This document shows, piece by piece, positions 8,415 to 16,375 of a stretch of DNA of 64,000 nucleotides. Source of the DNA: JALORV01 sp963712485 (GTDB lineage: Bacteria; Pseudomonadota; Gammaproteobacteria; Burkholderiales; Burkholderiaceae_F); NCBI GenBank assembly GCA_963712485.1, contig CAVQID010000024.1, forward strand, positions 50,020-114,019, written 5' to 3'. The stretch's first letter is position 1, and every line of letters begins with the position of its first letter. Position numbers and translations under genes: made by a program. The notes under the pieces are model-generated. The model searched no databases and was not told where the DNA came from. It saw only the letters and a list, made by a program, of their open reading frames with translations.

Positions 8415-8604
8415 CGATTTTGCGTCCTGGAGATGGGGCGGCCAGCGGCTGCGCAACCCCCGAGTATCGCCGGAAAGCGACTGTGACGCTTGGAGTGGCC
8501 CTCTGAGGGACAGCCCGGCCGGTGGCTTACTCGGCTGCGGTAGCCAGGAAGAATCGAGCGGTCGTGTCGCAGCGGCGATGCGCGTGGAGGCCACCGCGGG
8601 CTGG

Positions 8605-8658
8605 TGTCACGAAATAAGTAATATAAACAGTTATTTGCACACTTTTATTAAAGTGACA
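8605..8658. repeat. AT-rich imperfect inverted repeat
   Basis: A 54-base island bounded by TGTCAC (8605-8610) and GTGACA (8653-8658), with an inner AAATAA/TTATTT pair. It is much more AT-rich than its surroundings. It lies downstream of the minus-strand gene 8664-8942 and upstream of the 7716-8414 gene, so it could be a promoter/operator for that operon or a transcription end. Confidence 0.4.
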
Positions 8659-8663
8659 GATGA

Positions 8664-8942
8664 TCAAGCGAGGCCGGTCGCCGACAGCGCTGCCCAGACG
8701 GCCATGGAACTGGTCATCACGAGGACGGCAGCTTTCCAGCCCTGCTGCGCGACCGTGACGCCGCACACCGAAAGAAACGAGCCGACGACGGTGCCGACGT
8801 AGAGAATTGAAAAGTTTCCGACGTCCATGCCGAAAGCGTTCGCGGCGGCATAGACGACACCGCAGACCAACCCGGCAACGAGAATTGCGGTGACCCCATC
8901 GGCAAAGGCGGGGACTTTGAGCTGCATGCCAAAAAAGTTCAT
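8664..8942 (-). CDS. Small multi-pass membrane protein
   Basis: A 92-residue protein with three hydrophobic helices (VTAILVAGLVCGVVYAAANA; ILYVGTVVGSFLSVCGVTVA; AAVLVMTSSMAVWAALSATG) and very short loops. It is an inner-membrane protein of unknown family and function. The ATG at 8942 gives MNFFGMQLKVPAFADG, consistent with a short cytoplasmic start. It is probably monocistronic. Confidence 0.6.
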   Translation of the reverse strand: MNFFGMQLKVPAFADGVTAILVAGLVCGVVYAAANAFGMDVGNFSILYVGTVVGSFLSVCGVTVAQQGWKAAVLVMTSSMAVWAALSATGLA

Positions 8943-9190
8943 TCGGTGTTCCCTTCCCCTTCGAGCGCGTGTCCAATCCGTCGCGCGCAGCGCGACGATG
9001 AGCCAGCGAGATCTGGCGCCGCCGATTATGGGAGAGGGAGTTCAGGTGGTCGGTGCGTCCGGCGACCTGAAGTGTGTAAATGCTGCCAATCGTCCGTGTT
9101 TGGCGGGTATTTCTTTGAATTGACCGTCGGACGCATCAGTGGAGCTACAGCGTGGGCCGGAAGAGTCCCGCGCCGGCCGCTACCAAAGCA

Positions 9191-10024
9191 TCACCGCGCC
9201 GGGGAGTTCGCTGTCAGCTGACGACGCACATCGGCGAGCTTGGCCTGCAGACGTTGCTGCTGCTTGGGACCCATGCGCAACAGCATCTTCTGTCCGGCAG
9301 GCAACGCCTCGAGGGACGGATCGGCGAACTCGTAACGCAGCCAGGGGCGCGTGGCCGGGATTGGCCCCTTGACCTCCGTGAGCTTGAGCTGCAGCGGACC
9401 GTTCGGAACCGGGGTCGCGATCAGTTGATCAAGGACCTCGACCAGCCTGTCGTTGAAATAGCGGCCCGGGTAGCCCAGCTCTTCGTAGGCCTGCTGGAAC
9501 AGCGGATACCAGCGCGCATACAGTGCGATGGCCTGCTTGGAGTCGATGCGCTCCACGAAGCTGATGAAGGCCGCATAGCGCTCGGCGTTGCCTGGCGCAG
9601 CGAACGTGCCGTCGCCGACCTCTGCCACGGTAAAGCGTCCCGGCATCGGATTGACCGGCCACAAGCGCGGCGCCGCGTGCGAGCGCCCGAGGTTGTCGAC
9701 CGTGGCGACGACGTGGCGCACGAAGTCATCGAGTTGCAGGAACGATTGCACGGACTCCTGGCCGAGCCAGTCGACCAGCGTCGCGCGCACCGTCGCATCG
9801 GATCGATCGAGTTTGGGCAGCGGCTGCTTCACCGGCTCTTCCGCTGCCAGTGGCTCGATCGGATGCTTGATTGCGGGTTCGGAGGGCGCCGGAGGAGGCG
9901 CCGGTAACGCTGCGACCGGCGCTTCAGCTACGGGGGGAGGAGCCTGTCGTTCGCTCCACAGGTATGCGCCCCCACCTGCGGCGATTACCACGACGGCGAC
10001 GATGGCCATCATCGTCTTGTTCAT
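9191..10024 (-). CDS. DUF3014 domain-containing membrane-anchored protein
   Basis: A 277-residue protein with an N-terminal membrane anchor (MMAIVAVVVIAAGGGAYLW). A proline/alanine-rich linker of about 40 residues follows, then a DUF3014 domain marked by LDRSDATVRATLVDWLGQES, a central RYAAFISFVERIDSK and YARWYPLFQQAYEELGYPG. The topology places the domain in the periplasm. DUF3014 proteins are common in beta- and gammaproteobacteria and have no established function. There is no obvious operon partner. Confidence 0.8.
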   Translation of the reverse strand: MNKTMMAIVAVVVIAAGGGAYLWSERQAPPPVAEAPVAALPAPPPAPSEPAIKHPIEPLAAEEPVKQPLPKLDRSDATVRATLVDWLGQESVQSFLQLDDFVRHVVATVDNLGRSHAAPRLWPVNPMPGRFTVAEVGDGTFAAPGNAERYAAFISFVERIDSKQAIALYARWYPLFQQAYEELGYPGRYFNDRLVEVLDQLIATPVPNGPLQLKLTEVKGPIPATRPWLRYEFADPSLEALPAGQKMLLRMGPKQQQRLQAKLADVRRQLTANSPAR

Positions 10025-10156
10025 AGCATTCTCCCTGCAACAAACCCGGCGTCCGCGCCCGCGGGACGACCGAGATAACAGTCCTTGACAGGCGTTGGAG
10101 TCCGAGGCGTCGGCAAAGGTTCAGCGAGGTTTCGCAGCGAGGCCGCAAGATCCACG

Positions 10157-11077
10157 TCAGCCCGAACGGAGCCCGGGCATGTCGAAGGCGACCGCCTCGA
10201 GGTCGCTGATCAGGTTCCGCGCCTGCTGCGTGTCGAGTTCAACCAGTGGCGGCCGCACGCGTGCCCACCCGGCATCGCCGCTCCAGTGGGCCGCCGCCTG
10301 CTTCAGCGCAGAGATCATCGGACGCTTCTGGAAGATTGAACGTACGGTGTCGAGACCGGCTTGCAGTGCATCGGCGTCGGGCGTTTGCCACTGGCGTGCC
10401 AGCCTGTCGATCGCTGCGGGATTCACATTGGCGGTAGCACTGATGCAACCGACACCGCCGTTGCGAAGATTCGGAAGAAGGAACGATTCGCTGCCCGCGA
10501 ACACGTCGAAGCCGGAACCGGCAAACCGGCTCAGCAGCCCGTTCGTGTGGTTCCAGTCGCCGGAAGAGTCCTTGATACCCGCGATCGACTGCGGATAGGC
10601 TTTCAGCAACCGCGCAATCAGTTCGGCGCTGATGCCCACCTGCGCGACCGGCGGGATGTGATACAGGTAGATGCGCAGCCTGGCGTCGCCCACGGCTTCA
10701 ATGATGGTCGCGAAGTTGCGGTACAGACCTTCGTCCGAGACACCCTTGTAGTAGAACGGCGGCAACATCAGGCAACCGGCAACGCCATGATGTACAGCCC
10801 GTTGCGTGAGTCGGATGGAGTCGCTGATCGAACAGCAGCCGGTGCCCGGCATCATCCGCGCCGGTGGTATCCCGGCCTCGACGAGGCGGTCCAGCAGTCC
10901 AAGCCGTTCGTCGACGGAAAGGGAGTTGGCTTCGGAGTTGGTCCCGAACACGGCTAGCCCGACACCGTGCGCCAGCAGCCATCGGCAGTGTCGGATCAGA
11001 CGGTCAGCGTCGGGGCTGAAGTCGGAGCCGAAGGGCGTGACGACGGGGGCAAGGACGCCTCGAATGCGTTCGGTCAT
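10157..11077 (-). CDS. Dihydrodipicolinate synthase family protein
   Basis: A 306-residue class I aldolase-type TIM barrel. Signature elements are GVLAPVVTPFG at the start, FGTNSEANSLS (equivalent of the GTTGE loop), the tyrosine in RIYLYHIPPVAQV, and the Schiff-base lysine in SIAGIKDSSGDW. The family includes DapA, N-acetylneuraminate lyase and many hydroxy-oxo-acid aldolases. The non-canonical GTNSEA loop and lack of lysine-pathway neighbours argue against DapA itself, so the substrate (pyruvate plus an aldehyde, or the reverse cleavage) is open. The ATG at 11077 starts the conserved domain. Confidence 0.85.
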   Translation of the reverse strand: MTERIRGVLAPVVTPFGSDFSPDADRLIRHCRWLLAHGVGLAVFGTNSEANSLSVDERLGLLDRLVEAGIPPARMMPGTGCCSISDSIRLTQRAVHHGVAGCLMLPPFYYKGVSDEGLYRNFATIIEAVGDARLRIYLYHIPPVAQVGISAELIARLLKAYPQSIAGIKDSSGDWNHTNGLLSRFAGSGFDVFAGSESFLLPNLRNGGVGCISATANVNPAAIDRLARQWQTPDADALQAGLDTVRSIFQKRPMISALKQAAAHWSGDAGWARVRPPLVELDTQQARNLISDLEAVAFDMPGLRSG

Positions 11078-11225
11078 CGCGATCACTCCTTGTCTTGCGG
11101 TCACCGTCGCGCCGATACGACGCCAACGCGCTGCAGCCCCCGGCACCGGACCGTCGATCGTAGCGCGGCCGCGCGGGGGTACACGGATTGCCCGCCGGCT
11201 CGTCTCGCCTTAGGCTCGCGTGAGC

Positions 11226-12647
11226 ATGGATCTCTTCTCCGACCCGGTCTTCCTTGCGCGGCTACAGTTCGCGTTCACCGTCAGCTTTCATATCCTCTTT
11301 CCGGCCTTCACGATCGGCCTGTCGGCCTTCATCGCGACCCTCGAGATCCTGCACGTCCGCACCGGCCGGGAGCATTTCGCCCGGCTGTCACGCATGTGGA
11401 CCAAGGTGTTCGCCATTTCATTCGGCATGGGCGTCGTGTCGGGCATCGTCCTGTCGTACCAGTTCGGCACCAACTGGAGTCGCTTCTCGGTGATCGTCGG
11501 GAACGTCGTCGGGCCGTTGATCGGCTACGAAGTGCTGACCGCGTTCTTCCTTGAAGCCACGTTCCTCGGCATCCTGCTTTTCGGACGCGACAAGGTGCCG
11601 CGTTGGTTGCATGTGACCTCGGCAATTCTCGTGGCGGTCGGCACCGCGATCTCGGCGTTCTGGATCCTGTCGGCCAACAGCTGGATGCAGACCCCCACGG
11701 GGCACGAGATGCGCGATGGCGTTGCGTTTCCCCTGTCGTGGTTCGAGATCATCTTCAATCCGAGTTTCCCGTACCGGTTCGCGCACATGCTGAACGCGAC
11801 CTACCTCACGACCTCCCTGGTGGTGCTTGCCGTCGGCGCGCGCTACCTCCTCAGTGATCGCTTCGAAGCAGAGGCGAAGACCATGGTTCGCATGGGCCTG
11901 GGCATGGTGGCGACCCTGGCGCCGCTGCAACTCGTGATCGGTGACCTGCATGGCCTGAACACCGCGCAGCATCAGCCCGCCAAGCTCGCGGCCATGGAAG
12001 CACACTGGGACGGTTCGAAGCCCGCGCCCTTCGTCGTCGTTGGCTGGCCTGATGCCGAGGCCGAGATCAACCGTTATGCACTGTCGATTCCGGCGGTGGG
12101 CAGCCTGCTGATCACGCACTCGACCGACGGACTTTTCCCGGGACTCAAGGATTTTCCCCGCGACGAGCGGCCGCCCGTGGTGCCGGTGTTCTTCGCCTTT
12201 CGCATCATGGTGGCAATCGGTCTGGTGATGATCGCCGTCGGGCTCGTGGGCGCCTGGCTGTGGTGGCGCGGGCGCGTGTTCACGACGCGCTGGTACCTGC
12301 GGGCAGTCGAACCCCTGTGGCCGACCGGCTTCATCGCCATCCTCTCGGGCTGGATCGTCACCGAAGTGGGGCGTCAGCCGTGGCTTACCTACGGAATACT
12401 GCGTACGGCAGATGCGGCATCGCCCGTTTCACTCGGCGCGGTCGCGACCTCCCTGATCGCCTTCGTCGTCGTCTACACAGTGGTGTTCGGCATGGGCATC
12501 TACTACATCGCGCGACTCCTGCGGCGCGGACCGGTGACGCCGGCGCAACGGCCCGATGCGGCGTTGCCCAACCGACCGCTCGCGGCGACGCAGGCGGCGA
12601 GAAACTCCGATGATGAAGGCCCGCCGCACCGACAGGCCCCTGCATGA
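11226..12647 (+). CDS. cydA: Cytochrome bd-type ubiquinol oxidase subunit I (CIO type)
   Basis: Inner-membrane quinol oxidase subunit of 473 residues carrying the haems. It starts MDLFSDPVFLARLQFAFTVS and has the first haem ligand in FTVSFHILFPAF, the second histidine in PYRFAHMLNATYL, and the quinol-site motif GWIVTEVGRQPW. The loop between helices VI and VII is short, typical of cyanide-insensitive (CioA) oxidases rather than E. coli CydA. A GTG six bases earlier (11220) is an alternative start. cydB overlaps its stop by four bases. It supports respiration under low oxygen or cyanide/sulfide. Confidence 0.93.
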   Translation: MDLFSDPVFLARLQFAFTVSFHILFPAFTIGLSAFIATLEILHVRTGREHFARLSRMWTKVFAISFGMGVVSGIVLSYQFGTNWSRFSVIVGNVVGPLIGYEVLTAFFLEATFLGILLFGRDKVPRWLHVTSAILVAVGTAISAFWILSANSWMQTPTGHEMRDGVAFPLSWFEIIFNPSFPYRFAHMLNATYLTTSLVVLAVGARYLLSDRFEAEAKTMVRMGLGMVATLAPLQLVIGDLHGLNTAQHQPAKLAAMEAHWDGSKPAPFVVVGWPDAEAEINRYALSIPAVGSLLITHSTDGLFPGLKDFPRDERPPVVPVFFAFRIMVAIGLVMIAVGLVGAWLWWRGRVFTTRWYLRAVEPLWPTGFIAILSGWIVTEVGRQPWLTYGILRTADAASPVSLGAVATSLIAFVVVYTVVFGMGIYYIARLLRRGPVTPAQRPDAALPNRPLAATQAARNSDDEGPPHRQAPA

Positions 12648-13654
12648 ATCCGCTCGATTTTTCGCTGCCGGTCATCTGGGCGCTGCTGATCGGCACCGCG
12701 GTAGCACTGTATGTCGTGCTCGATGGCTTCGATCTCGGCGTCGGCATCCTTTTTCCGTGGTTTCGCGAGGAATCCGAACGCGACCTGATGATGAATTCGG
12801 TTGCGCCATTTTGGGACGGTAACGAAACCTGGCTGGTGCTCGGCGGTGGCGGCCTTTGGGTCGCGTTTCCGCTGGCCTATTCGATCATCATGCCGGCGCT
12901 GTACCTGCCGGTGATCACGCTTCTGCTCGCGCTGATCTTTCGCGGAGTGGCCTTCGAGTTCCGCTGGAGCGCGAAGCCGCATCACCGCTGGTGGGACATT
13001 TCGTTTGCTGGCGGATCGATACTCGCGGCGTTCTCTCAAGGCGTGGTCCTGGGCGGACTGCTACAGGGTATCCGCGTCGAAAACCTCGCGTTTGCCGGCG
13101 GCACGTTTGACTGGCTGACGCCATTTTCGCTGTTGACCGGAGCGAGCATGGTCGTCGGCTACGCATTGCTCGGCGCGTGCTGGCTGCTGATAAAAACCAC
13201 GGGTGAAGTCGAAGCGAAGGCGCGTCGGATGGCGCGGCCGCTCCTCGTTGCGTTGCTGATAGCCGTGGTGCTCGTCAGCGTGATCACGCCCTGGCAGATT
13301 CCGAGGATCGCCGAGTTGTGGTTCACGCTGCCCAACATGCTTTACCTGTCGCCGGTGCCGATCCTTACCGCGCTGACGGCCGCCTGGTGCTGGCAATCGT
13401 TGCGTAGCGGTGCCTCGGTGCAGCCGTTCCTCGCTGCGGTGGCGCTGTTCCTGCTCGCCTACGTGGGCCTCGTCATTTCCAACGTGCCGTATCTCGTTCC
13501 GCCGACGATCACCGTATGGCAGGCCGCTGCGGCGCCGACATCCCAGGTCTTCGTGCTTATCGGCACGCTGTTGCTGTTGCCGATCATTCTCGGCTACACC
13601 GCGTTCATCTACTGGGTGTTCCGCGGGAAGGTCGATCACGCCGGATACCATTAG
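12644..13654 (+). CDS. cydB: Cytochrome bd-type ubiquinol oxidase subunit II
   Basis: A 336-residue inner-membrane partner of CydA. It starts MNPLDFSLPVIWALLIGTAV and has the family motifs LDGFDLGVGIL, PFWDGNETWLVLGGGGLW and FRGVAFEFRW, plus about eight membrane helices. The ATG overlaps the cydA stop (ATGA), so subunits are coupled in a two-gene operon. No small CydX-like gene is seen after it; the next gene is convergent and overlaps the 3' end by four bases. Confidence 0.93.
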   Translation: MNPLDFSLPVIWALLIGTAVALYVVLDGFDLGVGILFPWFREESERDLMMNSVAPFWDGNETWLVLGGGGLWVAFPLAYSIIMPALYLPVITLLLALIFRGVAFEFRWSAKPHHRWWDISFAGGSILAAFSQGVVLGGLLQGIRVENLAFAGGTFDWLTPFSLLTGASMVVGYALLGACWLLIKTTGEVEAKARRMARPLLVALLIAVVLVSVITPWQIPRIAELWFTLPNMLYLSPVPILTALTAAWCWQSLRSGASVQPFLAAVALFLLAYVGLVISNVPYLVPPTITVWQAAAAPTSQVFVLIGTLLLLPIILGYTAFIYWVFRGKVDHAGYH

Positions 13655-14184
13655 GTACACGACATCAACGCGTTCCAGCCGTCGATGCCGATGCGGCGCA
13701 GGGTTTCGACGTTGCGCTCGTAGATCGACGAAGCATCCGGGAACGCGTCAACAGCCCGGGCAATGCTGTCTTCGCGCAGCAGATGCAGCATCGGATGCGG
13801 TGACCGGTTCGTCAGATTCCCGACGTCGTCCGGCGCCGTGCCGGCAAACTGGTACTGCGGATGGAAGCTCGCTACCTGGATGACGCCATCGAGGCCTAGC
13901 CGGCGGATCGCGCCATCCGCTTCGTCGAGAAAGTCGTTGTAGTCGAGAAATGCCGCAAGCACGTGCGGATGGATCAGCAACGTCGTGTCGTGGGTCGACG
14001 GATCCGCCGCGGCCAATCGTGTGAGTTCGCGCTCGAGGTCCTGGAGCAACGACGCGCTGTCGGTCGCCGTGCTTTCGACCCAGCGGATCTGCTGCTTCAG
14101 GTGCACGGCCTTCGCGAAAGGGCAGAGGTTGAGCCCAATGACAGCCTTTTCGAGCCAGTGGCGCGTTGCGTCCGTCGCATCCAT
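13651..14184 (-). CDS. DUF1415 domain-containing protein
   Basis: A soluble protein of about 177 residues. Signature stretches are AVIGLNLCPFAKAVH, TTLLIHPHVLAAFLDYNDFL, QVASFHPQYQFAG and NLTNRSPHPMLHLLRED, all diagnostic of DUF1415. The family is widespread in beta- and gammaproteobacteria with no established role. I use the ATG at 14184 (MDATDATRHW); a TTG at 14202 is possible. It is convergent with cydB and separately transcribed. Confidence 0.88.
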   Translation of the reverse strand: MDATDATRHWLEKAVIGLNLCPFAKAVHLKQQIRWVESTATDSASLLQDLERELTRLAAADPSTHDTTLLIHPHVLAAFLDYNDFLDEADGAIRRLGLDGVIQVASFHPQYQFAGTAPDDVGNLTNRSPHPMLHLLREDSIARAVDAFPDASSIYERNVETLRRIGIDGWNALMSCT

Positions 14185-14311
14185 CACGAGATTGTGGCTC
14201 AACGCATCACGATGTCCGCTCGTTTTGCGCGGTTACTCTCCTCGCCTAGGTACAGGCATTGCTGCCATCTGCCGTCGGCAATGTCGCCGGCCCGACAAGC
14301 AGGAGTAAGCA

Positions 14312-14527
14312 ATGGGACAGAATCGCAACGAGCAGAACGACCAGAAGAACCGCAACGAGCAGAACGACCAGAACCGCAGCCGCGAGCAGGGTGGCCAGAG
14401 CCGCAACGAGCAGGGCGGACAGAACCGCGGCCAGGAGCAGGGTGGCCAGAACCAGGGTGGCCAGAACCAGGGCGGCAAGAACCAAGGTCAGGATCAGGGC
14501 CAGAACCGCAATCAGAACGAGCGATAA
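14312..14527 (+). CDS. Q/N/G-rich intrinsically disordered small protein
   Basis: A 71-residue protein made almost only of Q, N, G, R, E, D and K, with no aromatic or aliphatic residue after Met1. It begins MGQNRNEQNDQKNRNEQNDQ and moves into repeated EQGGQNRGQ and NQGGQNQGG units. AGGAG lies eight bases before the ATG and a strong hairpin terminator follows the stop, so it is a real monocistronic gene rather than a repeat accident. The composition fits a hydrophilin or desiccation/stress protectant. No family assigned. The repetitive DNA also creates a hydrophobic antisense frame, which I reject. Confidence 0.7.
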   Translation: MGQNRNEQNDQKNRNEQNDQNRSREQGGQSRNEQGGQNRGQEQGGQNQGGQNQGGKNQGQDQGQNRNQNER

Positions 14528-14573
14528 GCGAAACGTGCCTTGCGACGTGGCGTCTTTGCACCGACACGTCGTC

Positions 14574-14620
14574 GAAGGTTCCAGGGGCCGAGGTATGAGA
14601 CTCGCCGCCCCTGGGACCTT
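14574..14620 (+). terminator. Rho-independent terminator after the Q/N-rich gene
   Basis: AAGGTTCCAGGGGC pairs with GCCCCTGGGACCTT (14 pairs including one T-G wobble). An inner CGAG/CTCG stem lies in the loop, and TATTTA follows. It sits about 50 bases after the stop codon. Confidence 0.75.
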
Positions 14621-14844
14621 TATTTACGTGGAGGACCATGAGGGCAGCAGATTGCTGGCACGCGTGACCGGCGGCTGCGGCTATTCGTACAACTGGACCT
14701 CGCGGTGCCGATCGCTGAGTAGGGATCGCGACGACTGCCGTATTCCGGCACATCCGAACCCGCTGTGCAGTCCTTGAAGGGCCCTCGAGGCCTGTGTCTC
14801 GCCGCTGGCCCGCGGCGAAACACAGGTGTTCAGCTCGGTGATTA
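14621..14844. other. Intergenic region
   Basis: About 220 bases between the terminator and the minus-strand cupin gene. No convincing gene or motif was seen. Confidence 0.4.
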
Positions 14845-15345
14845 TCACTGCGGGCGCGGATCGTCCTTCGGATTGATGTAGGTGATGTCAAAAGGCCCGA
14901 CCCCATTGATCTGAACGATCGACTCGGTCTCGGCGATCGCGTAATGGCTGACGCCGGCAGGCAGGTTCACGAAGCTCGCCGCAGGCAGCGGTCGGAACGC
15001 ACTGCGATCGATCTTCTCGCCCGCCAGGATCGCGAAGCGCCCCGAGATGACGGTCACCAGTTCGTCCTTGGAATGCCGGTGAGGCGGAACGACGAAACCG
15101 GCCGGGAACTTCAGGCGAAGAACGAACGGGCCTTCCTTGGAGGGATGGCCGGCGAGCACCGAAGCCTGGGCACCGGCAGGCAGCGACGGCGGTGCTGCGC
15201 CCCAGGCAATGGCGTCGCCGGGAACGATGGTCGGCGCGTTGTCAGCGACCCCGGTGTGAACGGCGGCACTGGACAACGTGAAGGCGACGCCGATCGCGAA
15301 CACGAAGGTGTCGCTGAGGTGAAGTGAACGACTGCTGTGTTTCAT
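14845..15345 (-). CDS. Exported cupin domain-containing protein
   Basis: A 166-residue periplasmic protein. It has an N-terminal signal peptide (MKHSSRSLHLSDTFVFAIGV, then a hydrophobic run ending near AVHTGVADNA). The cupin barrel carries the metal site PAGFVVPPHRHSKDELVTVI with His-x-His and Glu, and a second histidine in LPAGVSHYAIAE. It resembles single-domain DUF4437-like cupins. A similar exported cupin lies at 31872-32387. Substrate unknown. Confidence 0.8.
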   Translation of the reverse strand: MKHSSRSLHLSDTFVFAIGVAFTLSSAAVHTGVADNAPTIVPGDAIAWGAAPPSLPAGAQASVLAGHPSKEGPFVLRLKFPAGFVVPPHRHSKDELVTVISGRFAILAGEKIDRSAFRPLPAASFVNLPAGVSHYAIAETESIVQINGVGPFDITYINPKDDPRPQ

Positions 15346-15387
15346 GATGTTCTCCTGTATACGTATGAGCTCCATTGGTGGCTCGAG

Positions 15388-16239
15388 TCAATCACGGGTG
15401 ATGACGATCTCGAGGTATTCGCTCGGGACGACCATGGTCCCGTCCTCCGCGCGGTTGAACCGCTCGATCAGCTGGGTGACATCCTTTTCAAGCGCGGCCT
15501 GTGCGGAGGCATCGAGCGCCGCAAAGGCCTTCAGCAGGGGCCCGTAGTAGGAGCGGAAGACGTGGATCCAGTGCGCAGGCGACTGATAGCGGAACGCGAA
15601 GTAGCGCTGGGCGGTCTTGATCTCCCCGGCACTGCGCTCGAAAAGTTCGTTAATGCGTGCTCGTGTGCCCCAAAGCGCGGGCGAACGGACGCCCGGCGGC
15701 GGTGCGATGTACTTGCCGATCGTCTTGAAGAGTTGCCCGATGAAGCCGTCCGGCGTCCAGTTGGCGAGTCCGATCTTCCCGCCGGGTCGGCACACACGCA
15801 CGAGTTCGGCGGCGGCGCGGTCCTGGTCCGGCGTGAACATCACGCCGAAGGTGGACATGACGACATCGAAGCTGGCGTCGTCAAACGGCAGGTCTTCGGC
15901 GTCGGCCTCGCGAAATTCGACGGCGAGTCGGTCCGCCTCCGCACGCTCGCGTGCGCGCTCCAGCAGCGCCGGCACGTAGTCCGTCGCCGTGACGTCGCAC
16001 CAGCGGCGCGCGGCGGCAAGGCTTGCGTTGCCGTTGCCGGCAGCGACGTCCAGAACACTCTGCCCGGACCGAATGTCAAGCGCTTCGCACAGCTCCTCGC
16101 CGACAATCTGCAGGGTGGTGCCGACCAGCGCGTAATCGCCGGACGACCAGGCGGCCTTCTGCTTGGACTTGACGGCGGCGAGATCAGGCTGGGGCGCGGA
16201 TTGGCGGTCTTGATTAATCGGAACAGCGGCAGTATCCAT
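15388..16239 (-). CDS. SAM-dependent methyltransferase (UbiE/Methyltransf_11 type)
   Basis: A 283-residue cytoplasmic enzyme. The N-terminal lead (KSKQKAAWSSGDYALVGTTL) precedes motif I (SVLDVAAGNGNASLAAARRW) and the post-I strand FREADAEDLPFDDASFDVVM. The C-terminal cap includes RTRARINELFER-like helices. Members of this group methylate small molecules; the acceptor is unknown. It is divergently arranged with a SARP/TPR regulator (16376-18388), which may control it. Confidence 0.85.
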   Translation of the reverse strand: MDTAAVPINQDRQSAPQPDLAAVKSKQKAAWSSGDYALVGTTLQIVGEELCEALDIRSGQSVLDVAAGNGNASLAAARRWCDVTATDYVPALLERARERAEADRLAVEFREADAEDLPFDDASFDVVMSTFGVMFTPDQDRAAAELVRVCRPGGKIGLANWTPDGFIGQLFKTIGKYIAPPPGVRSPALWGTRARINELFERSAGEIKTAQRYFAFRYQSPAHWIHVFRSYYGPLLKAFAALDASAQAALEKDVTQLIERFNRAEDGTMVVPSEYLEIVITRD

Positions 16240-16375
16240 ACAGTTCTCCGTGGGCTTTATCGACGAGCGGCTCCGCTCGTGCGGGGTTAAGAGAAAAGAC
16301 GCCCGGCATTCCGGGTGACGTCGACATGAACCGTAAGGACCGACCGTGGGTGGGGGCGTGGGAGCGAGCGTGGAT

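Noticed and set aside
14246..14485. Minus-strand frame giving an almost pure L/A/V protein
   Set aside because: It is the antisense translation of the Q/N-rich repeat gene, whose CAG/GGC-rich codons read as Leu/Ala/Val on the other strand. It has no independent start signal.
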